Shown here in pieces: positions 1-19,200 of a stretch of 64,000 nt of DNA. The notes beneath the pieces were generated by a model. That model ran no database searches and had not been told where the DNA came from. It saw nothing but the letters and a program-made list of their open reading frames with translations. Location: contig NW_024037059.1 of assembly GCF_015706575.1 (NCBI RefSeq), positions 37,237,058 to 37,301,057 on the forward strand, read 5' to 3'. The DNA is from Patiria miniata. Lineage: Eukaryota > Echinodermata > Asteroidea > Valvatida > Asterinidae. Within the stretch, counting starts at the first letter, position 1; each line of letters begins with the position of its first letter. The position numbers and the translations under genes were made by a program.

Positions 1-435
1 TATCCTTAATTGATATTCAGCAGTGGAAGTCAGGGGCGGAGCTAGCTTCAGGAAACGCATGGAGACGCGGGGGGGGGGGGGTGATATTTGAGTGAAGGCC
101 TGCTATAAATATATATAGGGGGTCCGAGTCATACCCTTCCCCCCATTCTTAGGCAATTTGAGAATACATTAGGAACTTTGAGTCAAATTATTATTAATAC
201 TGGCTCCAGTTACTAGTATCATACACATTTTCAGCGGATGAACGGGGGGGGGGGGGGGGGGGGGGCTAGATCTGCTACTGGAAGTGATAGCCATCGTGAC
301 ATAATTCCGTTACCGGTCAGCTCAGGATGCTTGTGGTCAGTCAATATTCAACCACCAGTGTTCAGTCATATACACGTAATACAATAGTCATTGTTTTCCA
401 ATGTACCAATAATGTTTTACGTCGACAAAAGCAAG
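1..435. other. Upstream flank of the SRCR receptor gene
   Basis: No gene is recognisable here. The stretch holds two long poly-G runs (about 70-80 and 244-266) and a phrase near 35 (ggggcggagct) that resembles the ends of the dispersed poly-G elements seen later in the window. The part from about 300 to 435 probably contains the promoter and 5' UTR of the receptor that begins at 436, but no TATA box stands out. Confidence 0.4.
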
Positions 436-6722
<6,287 letters not shown>

Positions 6723-6807
6723 TCCACTGTTGCCTGCCATGCAATGGGGAGTCATTAGCTTGTCAACAGTTAAAATGAGACTTAATTAATTAATGAATTA
6801 ATTAGTT

Positions 6808-6885
6808 AATCCAACAGGTTCTCTTCAGAACCACACATACTCACAAAAGAGATAGTTTCAGATGGTGTTACCGCAAACCTCTCAC
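6808..6885 (+). repeat. Dispersed repeat with a histone-3'-end-like stem-loop
   Basis: The sequence GGTTCTCTTCAGAACC followed by ACACA and then CAAAAGAGA resembles a histone mRNA 3' stem-loop plus a purine-rich downstream element. A conserved phrase, atggtgttaccgcaaac, follows. Two related copies occur at 14555-14625 and 63387-63460. No histone gene is next to any of them, so this is called a repeat; the resemblance is observed, the function is unknown. Confidence 0.5.
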
Positions 6886-7060
6886 TTATTGTCAACAGTT
6901 AACATATTTCGTGATCTCATAAGCTGTAAATGAGTTCTCAAGATGTTAAGCTTTTATGGGAAGTATAAGAAAACAGAACAAAACACTATATCAAACATTA
7001 TTCTATAGCTGCAAGCCTATGTCTTGCAGGATCAAATCAAATCATAACTGAATTATCATC

Positions 7061-7066
7061 AATAAA
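7061..7066 (+). terminator. Candidate polyadenylation signal of the SRCR receptor
   Basis: AATAAA 339 bp after the receptor stop codon, the first clear match on the plus strand. Cleavage here is inferred only. Confidence 0.35.
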
Positions 7067-7578
7067 TCCTCGGTGCGTTTCAGTTGTTTGCGAGGCTTGG
7101 ATGCAATCGTTCAAGATGTATGCTTTTATTTTGTCTACTCCAAATATGGTATAAACTGTACGTTTATTACTTTGATACAAGTCATTTGTACGCAGCCTAT
7201 GAGCAAATAATTAAAAGGTAATTGTGACCGAAATGTACAATAAAGGAAATGTTACGAGATGGAAACATTTACAGATCACACATTTCAGTGCTTACTCATC
7301 TCACTCTCAGTGTCGTGTAAACTTTGATCAACTCCCCGTAAGTCTTGGTATTCCGAGTTTTTCGAGATGGTCTACTTTCCTGAAAGAAAAGCATACGCCC
7401 TCTTCCAAGCGCGGAGCTGGCCGCGTAAAATGCGCGCGCGTCACGTTGTATGAACGCAAAGTTACGCTCCAACATGCTGGTACGATACAAACTACATGTA
7501 GGCCTACTCACTTTTTTTCTCAAAGCAACGGGTGTTTAGTTACTGAGATTTCATCTTCAAGTGTCTCGGAGCTACGTC

Positions 7579-10539
7579 ATGCTAACCACATTCTGTGCGT
7601 TATCAAGACCTAAATTGAAGTCTAGAGTTTGGATTTGGACATTCCTTTTTGCAGCTACTTTTATCCGCGTAAATTTGGCAAATCGTAAGTATTAAGCAAC
7701 GTTGCATCTGGTAGGTTTCGCGTTCTTCATTACGTATTTAGCTCGCTGGCATGGAGTCAAGGCCTAACTAACTTTGAAACTTTTGTGGAATACGTTATTG
7801 TTGATTTAATTAAATGTCACGAATTACCATCTTCACAATGTAAACTCGGCATCCTAGATGCTGATTAGAATAAATGCCATGTCACCTTATCAGTCTCCCG
7901 TTCTATTATATTAAAATGGGAAAGAAACAAGCCACTATTAAGTATTATTCTAGCCCAGGTTGGACTCCGTTGTCAGTCGTAATGCAATGAAGACGTCGTC
8001 CAACCTGGGCTACTATTATTCATGATATTATTATTAAAAAAGAAGGAGCGAGCCTAACCCAGATTGGACGCCGTCGTATACGAAGTACAAGTACGATAAG
8101 GGAGTAAACCTGGCCGGGCTAGAGGGAGCAAATTAACGGAAAGTTTGTTGAGAGCCAGTCCTTTTCAAAAAGCAAGACACACAGAAATGTGTTCTTCGGA
8201 ATCTTATTCCAGAATTCAAAGAGGCAATATGGCTGACACCTCAGGAGTCCAGCATAGATATGCAGTGTAAGGCGGACCTGCTCAAACGCTACCAGCCGCA
8301 GATAACTACAAGGCAAGTGGACATAATAAACCGACAGATGTGCAAGTCTGACTTTGGACAAAGTTAAACGACACATATTTGGTCAACATTTTCATTGACA
8401 GTGACCAACAGGTTCTAGCTGGAATCTTGCTTGAAATTGAGGGTCGAGTTGAAGCCTTGGGCTTATGACCCTTCAAATCTCGGTCAAATTAATCGGATCT
8501 TAACTTAAAGAGTATGTGGTTGCAAAATAGAAATGATGAAAGAGAATAGAAGTTGATGAGGTAACATAGGAATTAATAAGTATCTTGGGTGAATTTACAG
8601 CTGTGGAACTTTCCAAACATTATTGAGACTGCTTTTAAAAGGTTCAAAGATAGGCATACTACAGACTGGCCTACTGATTACGTAACATTTTCGCGCTAGT
8701 TTAAATAAAAAGAATGTATGAACAATATTTTCGACTGCTGATAGAACTCTTTGTCAATTCGACAAAGAAGATGTTGGGCCCACTTTATGCATTCAAAATG
8801 TCTATCCATGTCGACACAGCTTACAACTGTGCGGACCGTTCATTGCAACACAATAATTTGAAAACGAACTTATCTTCCTTCACACAATTTGTTACGGTGT
8901 GCATTAAATTTAGGTTCAACACATTTTCGATCTTTAGTTGGTTCAAAGATGACACGGTGGTCGTACCCACCGCGCGACTGGAGTTGGACCACCTGGACAC
9001 GCTGCGCATCACCGGCCCAGTCCCCGAGGATCACGGCCTGTATGCTTGCCGAGTCTCGTACTGGGACACGGTCGTCACTACCAACGAAATACGGGTACAC
9101 GCGGGACTTCCGGGCCGAACACTTGGTGAATCATGTACGGAAACGGGATCCATTTTGCTCCAGAAATAATCAAATTATCTAATCATAGTGTACATTAAAA
9201 GGTTTACTATATTGTCGGGTTACTTTAAAATTAAGTTAGAAATAATAATTCATCAAAATCAACCACTGCAAATGCTAAATTATAGACATTTACACTACAT
9301 CAAAAGCCAACTAATGCTTAAATAAGCTAGGTAACAGCACGCTCCATTTGTACCTGAGGCCAACGACTCTCTCAACAACAAAATTCGTCAAACCCGAATC
9401 TCGATTTTTTTTCGAGAACGGCCTCAATATCCACAGAGCAAGGAACTCTATTCAATAACTGATGGGGAAATACGACCCAAACCTTTGTTCGCTTCACAGA
9501 TATTTTATGAATTAATATGAACTGACATGTCAGAATCAACAAATAATACCGGTACTTTTGTCCACAATAGCATAACATAATAGAAACAGCCGTAGCTTTG
9601 AATTACCTACAATTATTAGTCATTCCTTTCGTGAATCTATTTCTGTTATATTGTTTCAGCCATCTGGATAGCTCAGAACAACGATATCGTAGGAGTGTCT
9701 AACGTCTGGGCAATATCCATCATGTCAACTACTGTCATCGGCATCATATGGCTTTTCATAGTAGTAATACTCAGGCTCAAAAGGTAGGCCATTTTTTTTC
9801 TATAAATCTCCACTGATTTATTTCGGTTTTCGCAAATGTATTCTGTTATAATGCAGTCAGCGGTGTGCTTTAAAGCAAACCTAGCCAGTTTTCCCTCCCA
9901 AGTTGGAACAGTAAAACCAATGGTACTAAGAAATCATTACTAAATTCGCCGAATTCCCAACCTTTTTAAAATCGTTTTTGAAAGATCACTGGATCGGTAC
10001 AGCACCGGTACGGCATTCCGGAGGTCGCGGGTTCACGTCCCGCTCCAGTCAAGTTCTATTTAACCTGCCATCGATAAAAAGATTCAGAATAAACAAGTGC
10101 AAGTGCACAACAAGCTCTGGCCTTGTTGCAAGAAGTTTTGCATGAAAGTCTTGCATAAAATCGATCAAAATGATCGCTTGCCTGCCAGAGCTGAAAAATA
10201 CGCCGCCAAAAAATGCCACGCCGATGGCACATTATTGAACACCATACTTTTTGTCAATTTTCGGGAAAGACAGACCGACCACTAAGTGACACGTAGAAGT
10301 TCCTGCCAGATCTTAAAAAGATCACGTGGTTCACACGTAGGCCTAAAAATCGACATGGGTGTATGAAGAGCAATGCTCACGGTAAACATCTGGTTCAGGC
10401 TCCCGAAATAAATGGAATTATATTTTTTTTGTCAAAAGAGCATAATAAAGTAAAAACTGTAATTTTCTGTAACATTTTACTGAACAGATGCAGATGTTGT
10501 GGCAAGGATTACGAGCTGCTGGCGTCCGGCGCCAACTGA
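7579..10539 (+). CDS. Single-Ig-domain type I membrane protein
   Basis: Five exons join in phase: 7579-7684, 8213-8312, 8938-9125, 9660-9783, 10488-10539 (570 nt, 189 aa). Exon 1 is a signal peptide (basic stretch, then WIWTFLFAATF, likely cleaved after VNLA). Exons 2 and 3 form one Ig domain: first Cys in IDMQCKADL, core Trp in SWFKDD, and the D-x-G-x-Y-x-C signature as EDHGLYAC. Exon 4 gives a membrane helix (WAISIMSTTVIGIIWLFIVV) after a short stalk, and exon 5 a tail of about 17 residues, RCRCCGKDYELLASGAN, with two to three Cys that could be palmitoylated and YELL, a YxxL endocytic or signalling motif. The intron after exon 2 starts GCAAGT (GC-AG type). No orthologue is recognised; a small co-receptor or adhesion protein is plausible. 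The end of exon 3 (donor GTGAAT) is the least certain border. Confidence 0.75.
7951..8012. repeat. Short inverted repeat
   Basis: tagcccaggttggac and its inverted match gtccaacctgggcta enclose about 30 bp in the first intron of the Ig-protein gene. A degraded echo (cctaacccagattggac) follows at ~8054. Probably a MITE remnant. Confidence 0.55.
9985..10050 (+). repeat. tRNA-like SINE head
   Basis: The block ends with a box-B-like phrase (GGGTTCACGTCCC) and CTCCAGTCAA, and has an anticodon-arm-like CCGG..TCCGG. It is clearly related to the tRNA-like unit at 60383-60455 on the other strand, so both are copies of one tRNA-derived repeat. Located in the last intron of the Ig-protein gene. Confidence 0.5.
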
Positions 10540-10832
10540 TGATACGGGAGGCAGCTAAAAGTGAAACCGACGAGTCCCTCCCGCTCAATATCTGTGAACG
10601 ACAACCGTGGCGGCGCTACACAGAGAATTCTGGCGTATAGTTGCAGTTGCAGACATATTAAATGTACAGGGGTATATCTCATATCGAAATAGCTATGTGT
10701 ACCTTGGCAAGGTTATGAAGTAATGAGATCGAACGCAGATGGTCGAGTAAAACTCAGTTTTAGCAGTAGCACGCACGTACAATCCAATTAAAAGATTAAT
10801 TAAACAAATGCATGCCTTTTTTTGAAGACTGG

Positions 10833-10838
10833 AATAAA
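10833..10838 (+). terminator. Candidate polyadenylation signal of the Ig protein
   Basis: AATAAA 294 bp after the stop codon of the Ig-domain gene. Inferred from position only. Confidence 0.35.
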
Positions 10839-11539
10839 ACGGGACAGTTTGGTATTTTGTTTGCTACTATATACAGACAATTATTTTTATTATCAAAATA
10901 TAGCATCATCAAATAGACTGTTGCAATGATATCACGAAAGGTCACTTCGGGTTGCAGAAACACTGACAGCAAATATACAGATCATTGTATTATCAAGTAT
11001 ATATATATATCAAATATAGCATTATCAGTTAGACTTCTAACAATATTCTCACAGGAACAGTTAAACTAATCAGCATTATTTTTCACAACACTGACGGTAA
11101 AAGTTTTCAATATTGTATTTTTTTTTCTTCATCATAATATACATACAAAGTTCAATTCATGAATGTATACATGTAAAAATATTGCATAACTATATTTCAT
11201 AAATCATTATCTTATAAATCTGCAAGGCACACACATACAAGTGTATTTTACAAGAAAAAAAAGGACAAGTCCATTTGCAGTAAAAAAACAAACAGTTATA
11301 AAAACAGCCTGACAAAGAATGAAACTGCCCTGATACATGTAGGTAAGCCTCGTACATTTCCTCATTAATAATACAAATAATCAAATTGAAAGGATCTCAA
11401 ACGTACAAGAATTATTGCTCACTTCAGTCATATTGTCAACTGAAAGACACTCATTTATGAACCCATCGATTGCATATTCGAAACAGCTATATGGGGGTTG
11501 ATATTTTGCCATATATACAGTTTATATGAACATGCTCAT

Positions 11540-12050
11540 AAAAGATATAGTCCATCATTTGTGCATTTTGTTCGTTTGAAGCAACAAAAGTGTTCAAAAT
11601 GTAATGAAGGATACTGAACAGCTAACCTGATGAAGTTTCAGCTAAGCTTCAGCTGTATATTCCGAGAAAAACAGCATTTTAGGATCTCAATTTTAAATCA
11701 AAAGTTAATGAATCATGTTTGAATTATTTTGAATTGCAGCTATACACGACGTCGCGCACTGATCCGACGAATTATAGCAACCGCGCACGCGTGTGCGTCA
11801 TGCCAATGCTTGCGCGCGCTTCGCCGAATAACAAAACGAACTACTAATTTAAATTTTCCTACGGTGCGTCTTAAGACGCACCGTTGGAAAGGCCTTCTTT
11901 TGTTGATTACTTCAAAATGACAGCTTGCCAGAAAGAATAATTTCACAGGGAGTTTAGTTCCCTTACTATCTTTCATCCAAGTTTGTTTTCAACAATAATT
12001 ACGCCAGTTACTTTTCGGATGGCTGCAAATGATGAACTATAGCTTTAAAT
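11540..12050. repeat. TIR element, 'agtccatcatttgtgcatt' family
   Basis: The left end reads agtccatcatttgtgcattttgttcgtttgaagcaacaaaagtg and the right end holds an inverted, partly matching tgcaaatgatgaactatagctttaa. The body has a CG-rich stretch (gcgcacgcgtgtgcgtcatgcc). Related copies are a longer one at 21003-22085 and an end fragment at 16950-17010, both inside GCKR introns. Confidence 0.65.
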
Positions 12051-12494
12051 AAAGAAAATCACCTAAAGTTGTTCATCTTTTGATGCTCACCACAACCCCA
12101 AATAGATCAAATGCATCTGCAGCATGGTGCAATTTAAAACTTTTAAGGCTCTTTGTACAGACATATACATGTATTGTCATCTGAGATGTTTCCGACTGTT
12201 TAGCTGAGTGAATTTATCTACCACTTTTATTCTAAATATATACAAAAAACCTAGTATTTCATATGCGTTGGAGATTTGGAACTTTCCTCCATTGGAGAGA
12301 CAAGAATAATAACGAACATGTTTAATGAAGATCTCGTTGAATGATGCAAGATATTATGCTATAATTTTCCTGAGTAATATTCTGATTGACAAACACTTGC
12401 TGCTGATGGAATGCCACTGGTATTCTTCAGAACCAATACAATTTTAAAGTGCCATGTAACTTGGCACTGTATATACATAGCCATGCACGTGTAC

Positions 12495-12745
12495 TCAAGG
12501 GCGGATCTGGGGGGGGGGGCAATGGGGGTTGTTGCCCCCCCCCAAAAAAAAACGAACCAATTTTTTTTTTTTAAGTGACATGGCAATAAAGCCAGGCACT
12601 GTGTACACCCCCATCTTTTCCTCAAAAAGCAGTCAGAAATTGCCTCAGATCGCACCTTAGAGCATCTATAATCAAAAAAAATTTTTGGGCCCACTTTTTG
12701 GCCCCCCCCCCCCCCAAATAATTTTGTTCTTGATCTGCCCTTGCC
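12495..12745. repeat. Poly-G terminal-repeat element
   Basis: Starts caagggcggatctgggggg and ends inverted as ccccccaaataattttgttcttgatctgcccttg. The ends are GGGCGGATC-like followed by G runs, a pattern repeated at ~26745-26790 and ~27970. Non-autonomous DNA transposon inferred (the ends recall hAT elements); no transposase seen. Confidence 0.55.
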
Positions 12746-13206
12746 TGTACTCCAATGCAAACAAGACTGATCACAAAAACCCTATTGCATAGGGGCTGTC
12801 CAGCTTATATATACAAAGAACAATGATAGAATTGCATGACGATGGACTTTGAGATCTTACTTCCGAGCGATGTATGACACCTGCAAATCCGAGGCAGACA
12901 TATCCATTATCAAGGCACATCATAGTAATTTCGTTAATTCATTATGGGTCTTCTCGAATATATTGCAGAATAGAGTTCATCAAAACTGACACAGAAATGC
13001 AAATAAAAGCTGTTGTAAATGCAGACAATGACTTGCCAAGTGACCCGTTAGACAAGTAACGCCACAAACTGCCCTGCCTGTTACTCCCTGCATTCCCAAA
13101 ACCTGCTCCAGCACTGTCTGGTTTGGGGTTCTTATGGGCTAAACCTGAGTACTTGGTGCATTCTTTAAAACTGATGAGTTTTCGACGACGATCTCACCTG
13201 ATGCCT

Positions 13207-16200
13207 TCATGTGCTGAAATGTGCCATGGTTTTATTAGAGACGGACCAGAGTTGGGCCAGGGCGGCTCGTATGACGGGGAACTTGAGCAGTATCTCCATG
13301 GCCTCGTGGATCAGACAGCCTTTACTTGCCAGGATCAGGGATGTGGGGATGACCTGGCATTGAACACAAGTCAGTGGATACTGGATAATAAAAATTGTTC
13401 ATACCCTGGTACTTGTGATCTGAATTGCGATTTGACTTGTGATTCACTCGCGATTCGAATCCAACTCTGTGGTCAAGTTATCATCTCTTCTTCTTTTCAA
13501 AACAATGCTTCTATATCTTTCAGAGTTACACATGTCACAAGTGAATCTCCAAACGTCATCAAAGTTGCCTTTCTATCTTGAAATGGAAATTTCAAACAGG
13601 TAATTGGGCAAGTTACTTCAACTGAAGAATAAAGCACAGGTTCCTACCTTCGTTTTGAAGGAGCCTATCCTAGTATGCTCAGACACTGGCATTTTCTTCA
13701 ACTCTTCTGATACCACATTGGTACCGTACAAAGATCTGAGAACTGAGGCTCGAGCTGTGTCTTCTGAACACATGACAAGACTCTGTAGAAACACAAACGG
13801 AAGAGTCTCAGAGAGGGAATTCAGGCGAGTAAGGTTTGTGTAACTCCACAGAAAAAGTATTAGAAGGGTGTTTCTAGACACTCAAAGATGACAGAGGGCA
13901 TTTCTTGGTGTCTCTTTACTCCCATATTTGAGGGGTATAGGTTGGCGAGGATCTACGGAATTCTGAAATTTTCTTTTTCATAAAACTGAATGGTTCGTGA
14001 GTCCAGAGTGCTGAATGATAACACATAGCAATCGGTGAAAACACACGTGCCAATTGAAACTATGTTTCCATCGATTGACGTAATGCTGCACCGCCCCTTT
14101 TCCAACTTGGCAATTTATATTTCAAGGTTTCTATGGTGTTGTCAGCAATATGTTGATGATTCCCCTCTATACCTCCTACTAACAATATTTTGTCCCCTGT
14201 TTACAATGTTTTGCACTTTCACTGGGCATATGAAGAAAGTAGACTTACCTTCACTATTTCTATTCCTCTCTGAAACAACTTGCTGTTACTGAAACCAGAT
14301 CAAACAATACAAAGTTTGTCCACATGAACAAATCGATACCTTGGAAACCTTGTGATAACCTTATTGCAATTAACTTGTAATGGACTTGAGAAAAACTGCA
14401 GGTGTACATTGTCCACTTTTTCATCAGCAATACATTCTGTGTTCGCTCTGTCTGTCCTCAGAACAGAGCACACGTCCCGAGGACGGACAGAGCAAGCATA
14501 CTGTGAACGGACAGAGCACACTGTCCGAAACGTCGAGTTCTACACTCAACCAACCGGCTCTTTTCAGAACCACACTTCTTCCAAGAAGACATTACTTTCC
14601 ACATGGTGTTACCCGCAATCTTTCGACTTCGTTTCTCAGATGCCACACTGCATGTTTGAGATGCATACTTCATGCGTAAAAGCACGCATATGGATGTTTT
14701 GTTGGACAGTAATTATGACTGGGATTGATCAAAGCATCTTGGGGTAGGGGTTAATGGAAGCAGCTGACCTGAGCTTGAGATCCACCATCAGATTTTTGTA
14801 GACTTTGCCCTTCTGGATGTGGGCGCCGGTGCTGACAGCATTCAGCAGCAGCTTGCAGGACAGCTCGGCAGCAAAGCGCCGGGCCGCGTGGACTCCCAGC
14901 AGGTCAAACCATGAGGGCTTCTTGCCCTCCTCCTCCATGAAACTCCGAATGTACGGAGTAACCGGGATACGAATGCGAACGATCTTGGAGAAGAACTGCG
15001 GCATGATGTCCTAAAGAGAAGTCAATAAACCCTTTTATGGATACCTGTCCGGCTGTAAACGTGTAGTGAAGATAAATGTTGCATTGTTGTTGTTGCAAAA
15101 AAGTTCCCGCTTCGAACTGACACACCATGCAACACCTAACATATACCTAATCTACACACTATCTGTGATTAAACCAAATTTTGGTATGATGCAAACAGGA
15201 AAAAAACTTTCCAATATATACATTTAAACCAAGATACAAATTATCATATTTAACAGGCATAGGCGTAGCCAGCAATATTTTGTAAAGACTGCCCTTTCCC
15301 ATTTAAATGACCTTTTTTCACCAGCAGTTACCCCCCCCCCCAAAAAAAAAATATGTGCAAGAGTGCCCTTCTTTTAACAAGTGCCTTTTTTTCTGAACAA
15401 GTGCCCTTTTTTAACAAAAGAAGTCGTGCCCTTTTTGTGCCAGTTCGTTTAGGAGTGCCTTTTTTTTTTTTATTTCATGGATGTATCCCCCTGCAAAAGC
15501 ACCATATATTGTCCGTTAGTGAGCATAATCATCGGTTTTGAACAAATCCCCCATGGACAGATGGTACCAGCCCAGCCCAGCCCCCCCCCCCCCCCCCAAC
15601 TATTTGATTTTACAGAGGCCAAGTGTCCGAGAAAAATACCTGTCTACATGTCAGCACGGATGTGCAAGTGCCCTTTTCAAGAAATGTTTACCCCCCAATA
15701 AAAATGACCTTGCTATGCCTCTGACAGGAATAAACGAAATGCATAAATGTGTCATTTGAGAGACATGACAGGTTGGTACAGTATCCAGGCAAAAACAGAC
15801 TGTTGGTGCATTCTAAAATAGTTGTGCCACTTTATTTTGCCCAAGTAGTTTCTGTTTGTCATTTCACCCTCTGACTTCCAAGCCTGTACCTCGTGGGTGT
15901 CATTAGCATCCCTGTAGCATACAAAGACCACCACTTGATGGCATTTTCCCCGCACTATCTGGACCATCATTTTCATGGCTGGATTCAGCTCACTGCAGCT
16001 GGACGTCAGGAAGATGACCGTGTCCTGCGGAGTGAGAGAATGCAGGATGGTCCCCACGAAGTAGTTGGCGCCGATCTCCAATTCACTCCCTTGATGATCC
16101 CGATAGGATCGTCGCATTGTGTCCTCGATGGGGATGATTTCTTGTACCGGGGGACAGGACTGCGAGCAGCGAAATAATGTAAATTTTGAGGTTGTGTTTT

Positions 16201-19200
16201 GATTTAGACGCTGGTTAATTAAAAGTATCAAGTCACCATGCAGGTTAGAGATTGAACAGCACAAAGTTATTATGTGCATCTACAAGTCCATGTAAAGCCG
16301 GGTTCATACTTCACGCGAATGCGAAGCGAATTTGACGTCATGAAATATGAAACATTCGCTGCGAAATTCGCCGAGTTGAAATATGTTTAACTTTTAAGAA
16401 TGCGCAGTGCGAATACTTGCCACCACGTCACAAATTCGCGTTCGCTTTCGTGCCAAGTATGAACCGGGCTTTATGCAAATTTTTTATTTATTTATTATTT
16501 ATTATCAAGCCCTCGTGACCAGAAGACCGAATTGCGGTTTAATGTACAATAAAATGATTTTAAAAAGTTAAAATAACAGTTAAAATCACAGTAGTCATTA
16601 CATTAAAAATATATACTACATTAGTAGATATAAAAAATACACCAAAATGGTAAAGACCCACCCCTGTAATATTCTATAGCAAAGCCCTACTCCTTAATAA
16701 AAACAAGCTACCAGATTATAAGAAAATGAGCTTAAAAAAAAGGTTTTATCAATCATTCATGCAGTTACAACTCTAGTCTGCCACTTACTTTGATAACCAA
16801 ATCGCCCTCTCTGTTTTCAAGAGCTGTGTAGCCGCCAAATAAAAAGCCTCTTACGTCATTGACATCTATTCACAAAAAAAACAAGACATTAAATGAACGA
16901 TGAATGTGATTGGCAACTTTGCAACGAGGAAGAAGTCAGTTACTTTTGTCACTTTTGTTGCTTCAAACGAACATAATGCACAAATTACAAATGATGGACT
17001 GTACCTTTAAGGGACTGTGATAAGGTAGCAAGTCAATTCTGTTTGAAATAAATTTAGTAAAGAAAACTGAATGGAACGCCTCTTTCACAGCTTGATGGTT
17101 GTGCAATTGAGTCCCACTGACGCCACACGGACATGTCATCTGTTTCTCCCAATTCTATCCCATAAATCTTAGTTAACAAACACAAACCTGCACCAAAAGT
17201 AGGTGGACATTCCGATGCGTCAACCAGCCCAAGGACTCCAATGTTATCTATGCCGATGTAGTACACATGCCTGCCTGCATTCAAACTGATAAAAAAAAAG
17301 AGAAATTGTTAGCAGATCTTAGAAATGAAATGTCAAGCACTGAAGACTATGTTTGTTTCAATCACAAAGAGAGAATAGAAATTGGTTAACCTATCTGACC
17401 ACAGTGTGACAAATGGTTTTCTGTGAGTTGGAATAGACATGGGCACAGGCTTTGAGTTCGGAAAATGCAAGGGGGGATTCAACTTGCTCCTCTTTTAGCT
17501 ACAACACTGAAATCAGAGTCTTTTCTTCTCTCAGGGATTTAATGCATACATGTAGAAGAGTGTCCCTTTTTAATACTATGGTTCTCATTTCGGACCGACC
17601 CTTTTTTTTGGCTCCCGACCGAAGAAAAACAAAAGCACTTTTTTTATGCCGCTGACCCTGTGTTGAATTTCTTACTTAGAAAACAGAAGTGAAGAAATAC
17701 GGATATTCTGTCCAATTTCGTGGGGAATAAACGCTGAAGTAATGTCCAATATTTTACGTGCAGGCATTCACAACGGTACGGTGCGGTACGGATTGAGCTG
17801 AGGTACAGTGCAAGTGCCACGCTGCCTTGTGTGAGCACTACATGTACGATGTTCGCTGGTCCTCACCATCCTGTTGCACGCTGTTGGGAACGAGCGCTGC
17901 GCGCCGCATCGGGGGCAACGTGAATTCAACTTGTTCAAATCCTTACAGCACTTTATTTGTCGTCGACGTGTAAGTGAAGTTACAAGTAAAGTAATACACA
18001 ACTTTTTTAAGTTTAACCAACCAAAGCTAATTCAGAAGATTCATATATTCAACAGTTTGCGTCATTTTATTTAGCCTTTTCTACTTTCAACATGTACTTT
18101 TTTTCACCCCATATTTTTTTTTTTTGACCGACCGACCCGCCTTCAAGGCCAAAAAATAGGAGAACCAATTAAAAAGGGACGCTCTTATAAGACTACCATT
18201 AGGAGGTAAACTACGTCCCAGTTACCTGGTGCCAGCCCAGTCGATCACCTCATGCAGTCCCCCTGACAGCGCCTGCGGGTACGTCTCTTTGCACACCGTC
18301 TCATACATATGCATGAGGTGGTTGCAACGTATGGCCCCATCTGCTGTCAGGTAATGGCTGGCATCCTCATCTGGTACGAAGCCCAGCTCCATGCTGGAGG
18401 AGAGCTGACGCAGGGCATTCAGCATGATGATCTCCAGTAGGAGCTTGGTGGCCGTCCCGCCCTTCATGCGCGACGAGCCTGTTATTGCCTCTGGCTGTGA
18501 ATGTAGGAATACAAGTAAATGTCATCAATTCTTCCATTCAGGGTCCAATTTCATAGACTGTATTCATGAGGAAGCCATTTCTGATCATGTTCCCTGACTG
18601 TATTTTATAAATTGTAAACTGTTGAATGGGAAGGTGCCAGACTATTTATGCATCCCAAGCCTCACTTTCAAATTTTTTTTAAAATGTGGCTTAGAATATT
18701 AGGGTATGTTTAATCACAATTTTTACGATTATTCATCAGGGTAGACAGGTATTAATTTCTAATAAACTTTATTTTTGTTGCTTATATTTCTATTTGCAAA
18801 TTCCAAAAATTATGCCCACAAAAAAAACCTTTTTGGCTGCGATGTCGGAGAAGGGGGCGATACTGTTGTACTGTAAAGATTAATTACAGTTATATCATGG
18901 CAAATAGCTTCAGTAAACTTACCCCCAGGATAGGGTTAATGATGAAACCATTTCCCGCACTCTGAACATCAGATAACTTTGTAACAACTGCCAATCAAAT
19001 GAAACAGGATAAAAAACAAGAAGTAAAATCTAACTAGGTGGCACATTACTGATAAACAGGGAAGCGAGAAATGCTATCATTGGAATTGCAAATAAACATA
19101 AAGCTAGTGAACCAAAAGGCATGATACCATGCAATACCAAAGGGTAAGAAACAGGACGATTAACAGGTGAGCTGCAAGTGGTGTACAAAAGGTGGTGCCT

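Larger units (their letters stand above)
6723..7578. other. 3' UTR of the receptor and intergenic spacer
   Basis: Follows the receptor stop codon. A histone-like stem-loop repeat lies at 6808-6885, and a polyadenylation-type AATAAA at 7061-7066. An open frame at 7224-7613 has no recognisable domain and its end overlaps the start of the Ig-protein signal peptide in another frame, so it is not called. Confidence 0.5.
10540..13206. other. Tail-to-tail spacer with both 3' UTRs
   Basis: Lies between the stop of the Ig-protein gene (+) and the stop of GCKR (-). A polyadenylation-type AATAAA for the plus gene is at 10833-10838. The rest is AT-rich, with one TIR element at about 11540-12050 and a poly-G element at 12495-12745. 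No coding region was found. Confidence 0.5.

Noticed and set aside
7224-7613. 129-aa frame before the Ig-protein gene
   Set aside because: No domain, and its end overlaps the Ig-protein signal-peptide exon in another frame that splices correctly.
13123-13581. 152-aa plus-strand frame
   Set aside because: It runs antisense over the last GCKR exon, which has a clear homologous product and acceptor on the minus strand.
18841-18987. Treating the GCKR-like SIS exons as bacterial MurQ transfer
   Set aside because: Fifteen exons with spliceosomal borders and a vertebrate-like lid domain argue for an old animal gene.
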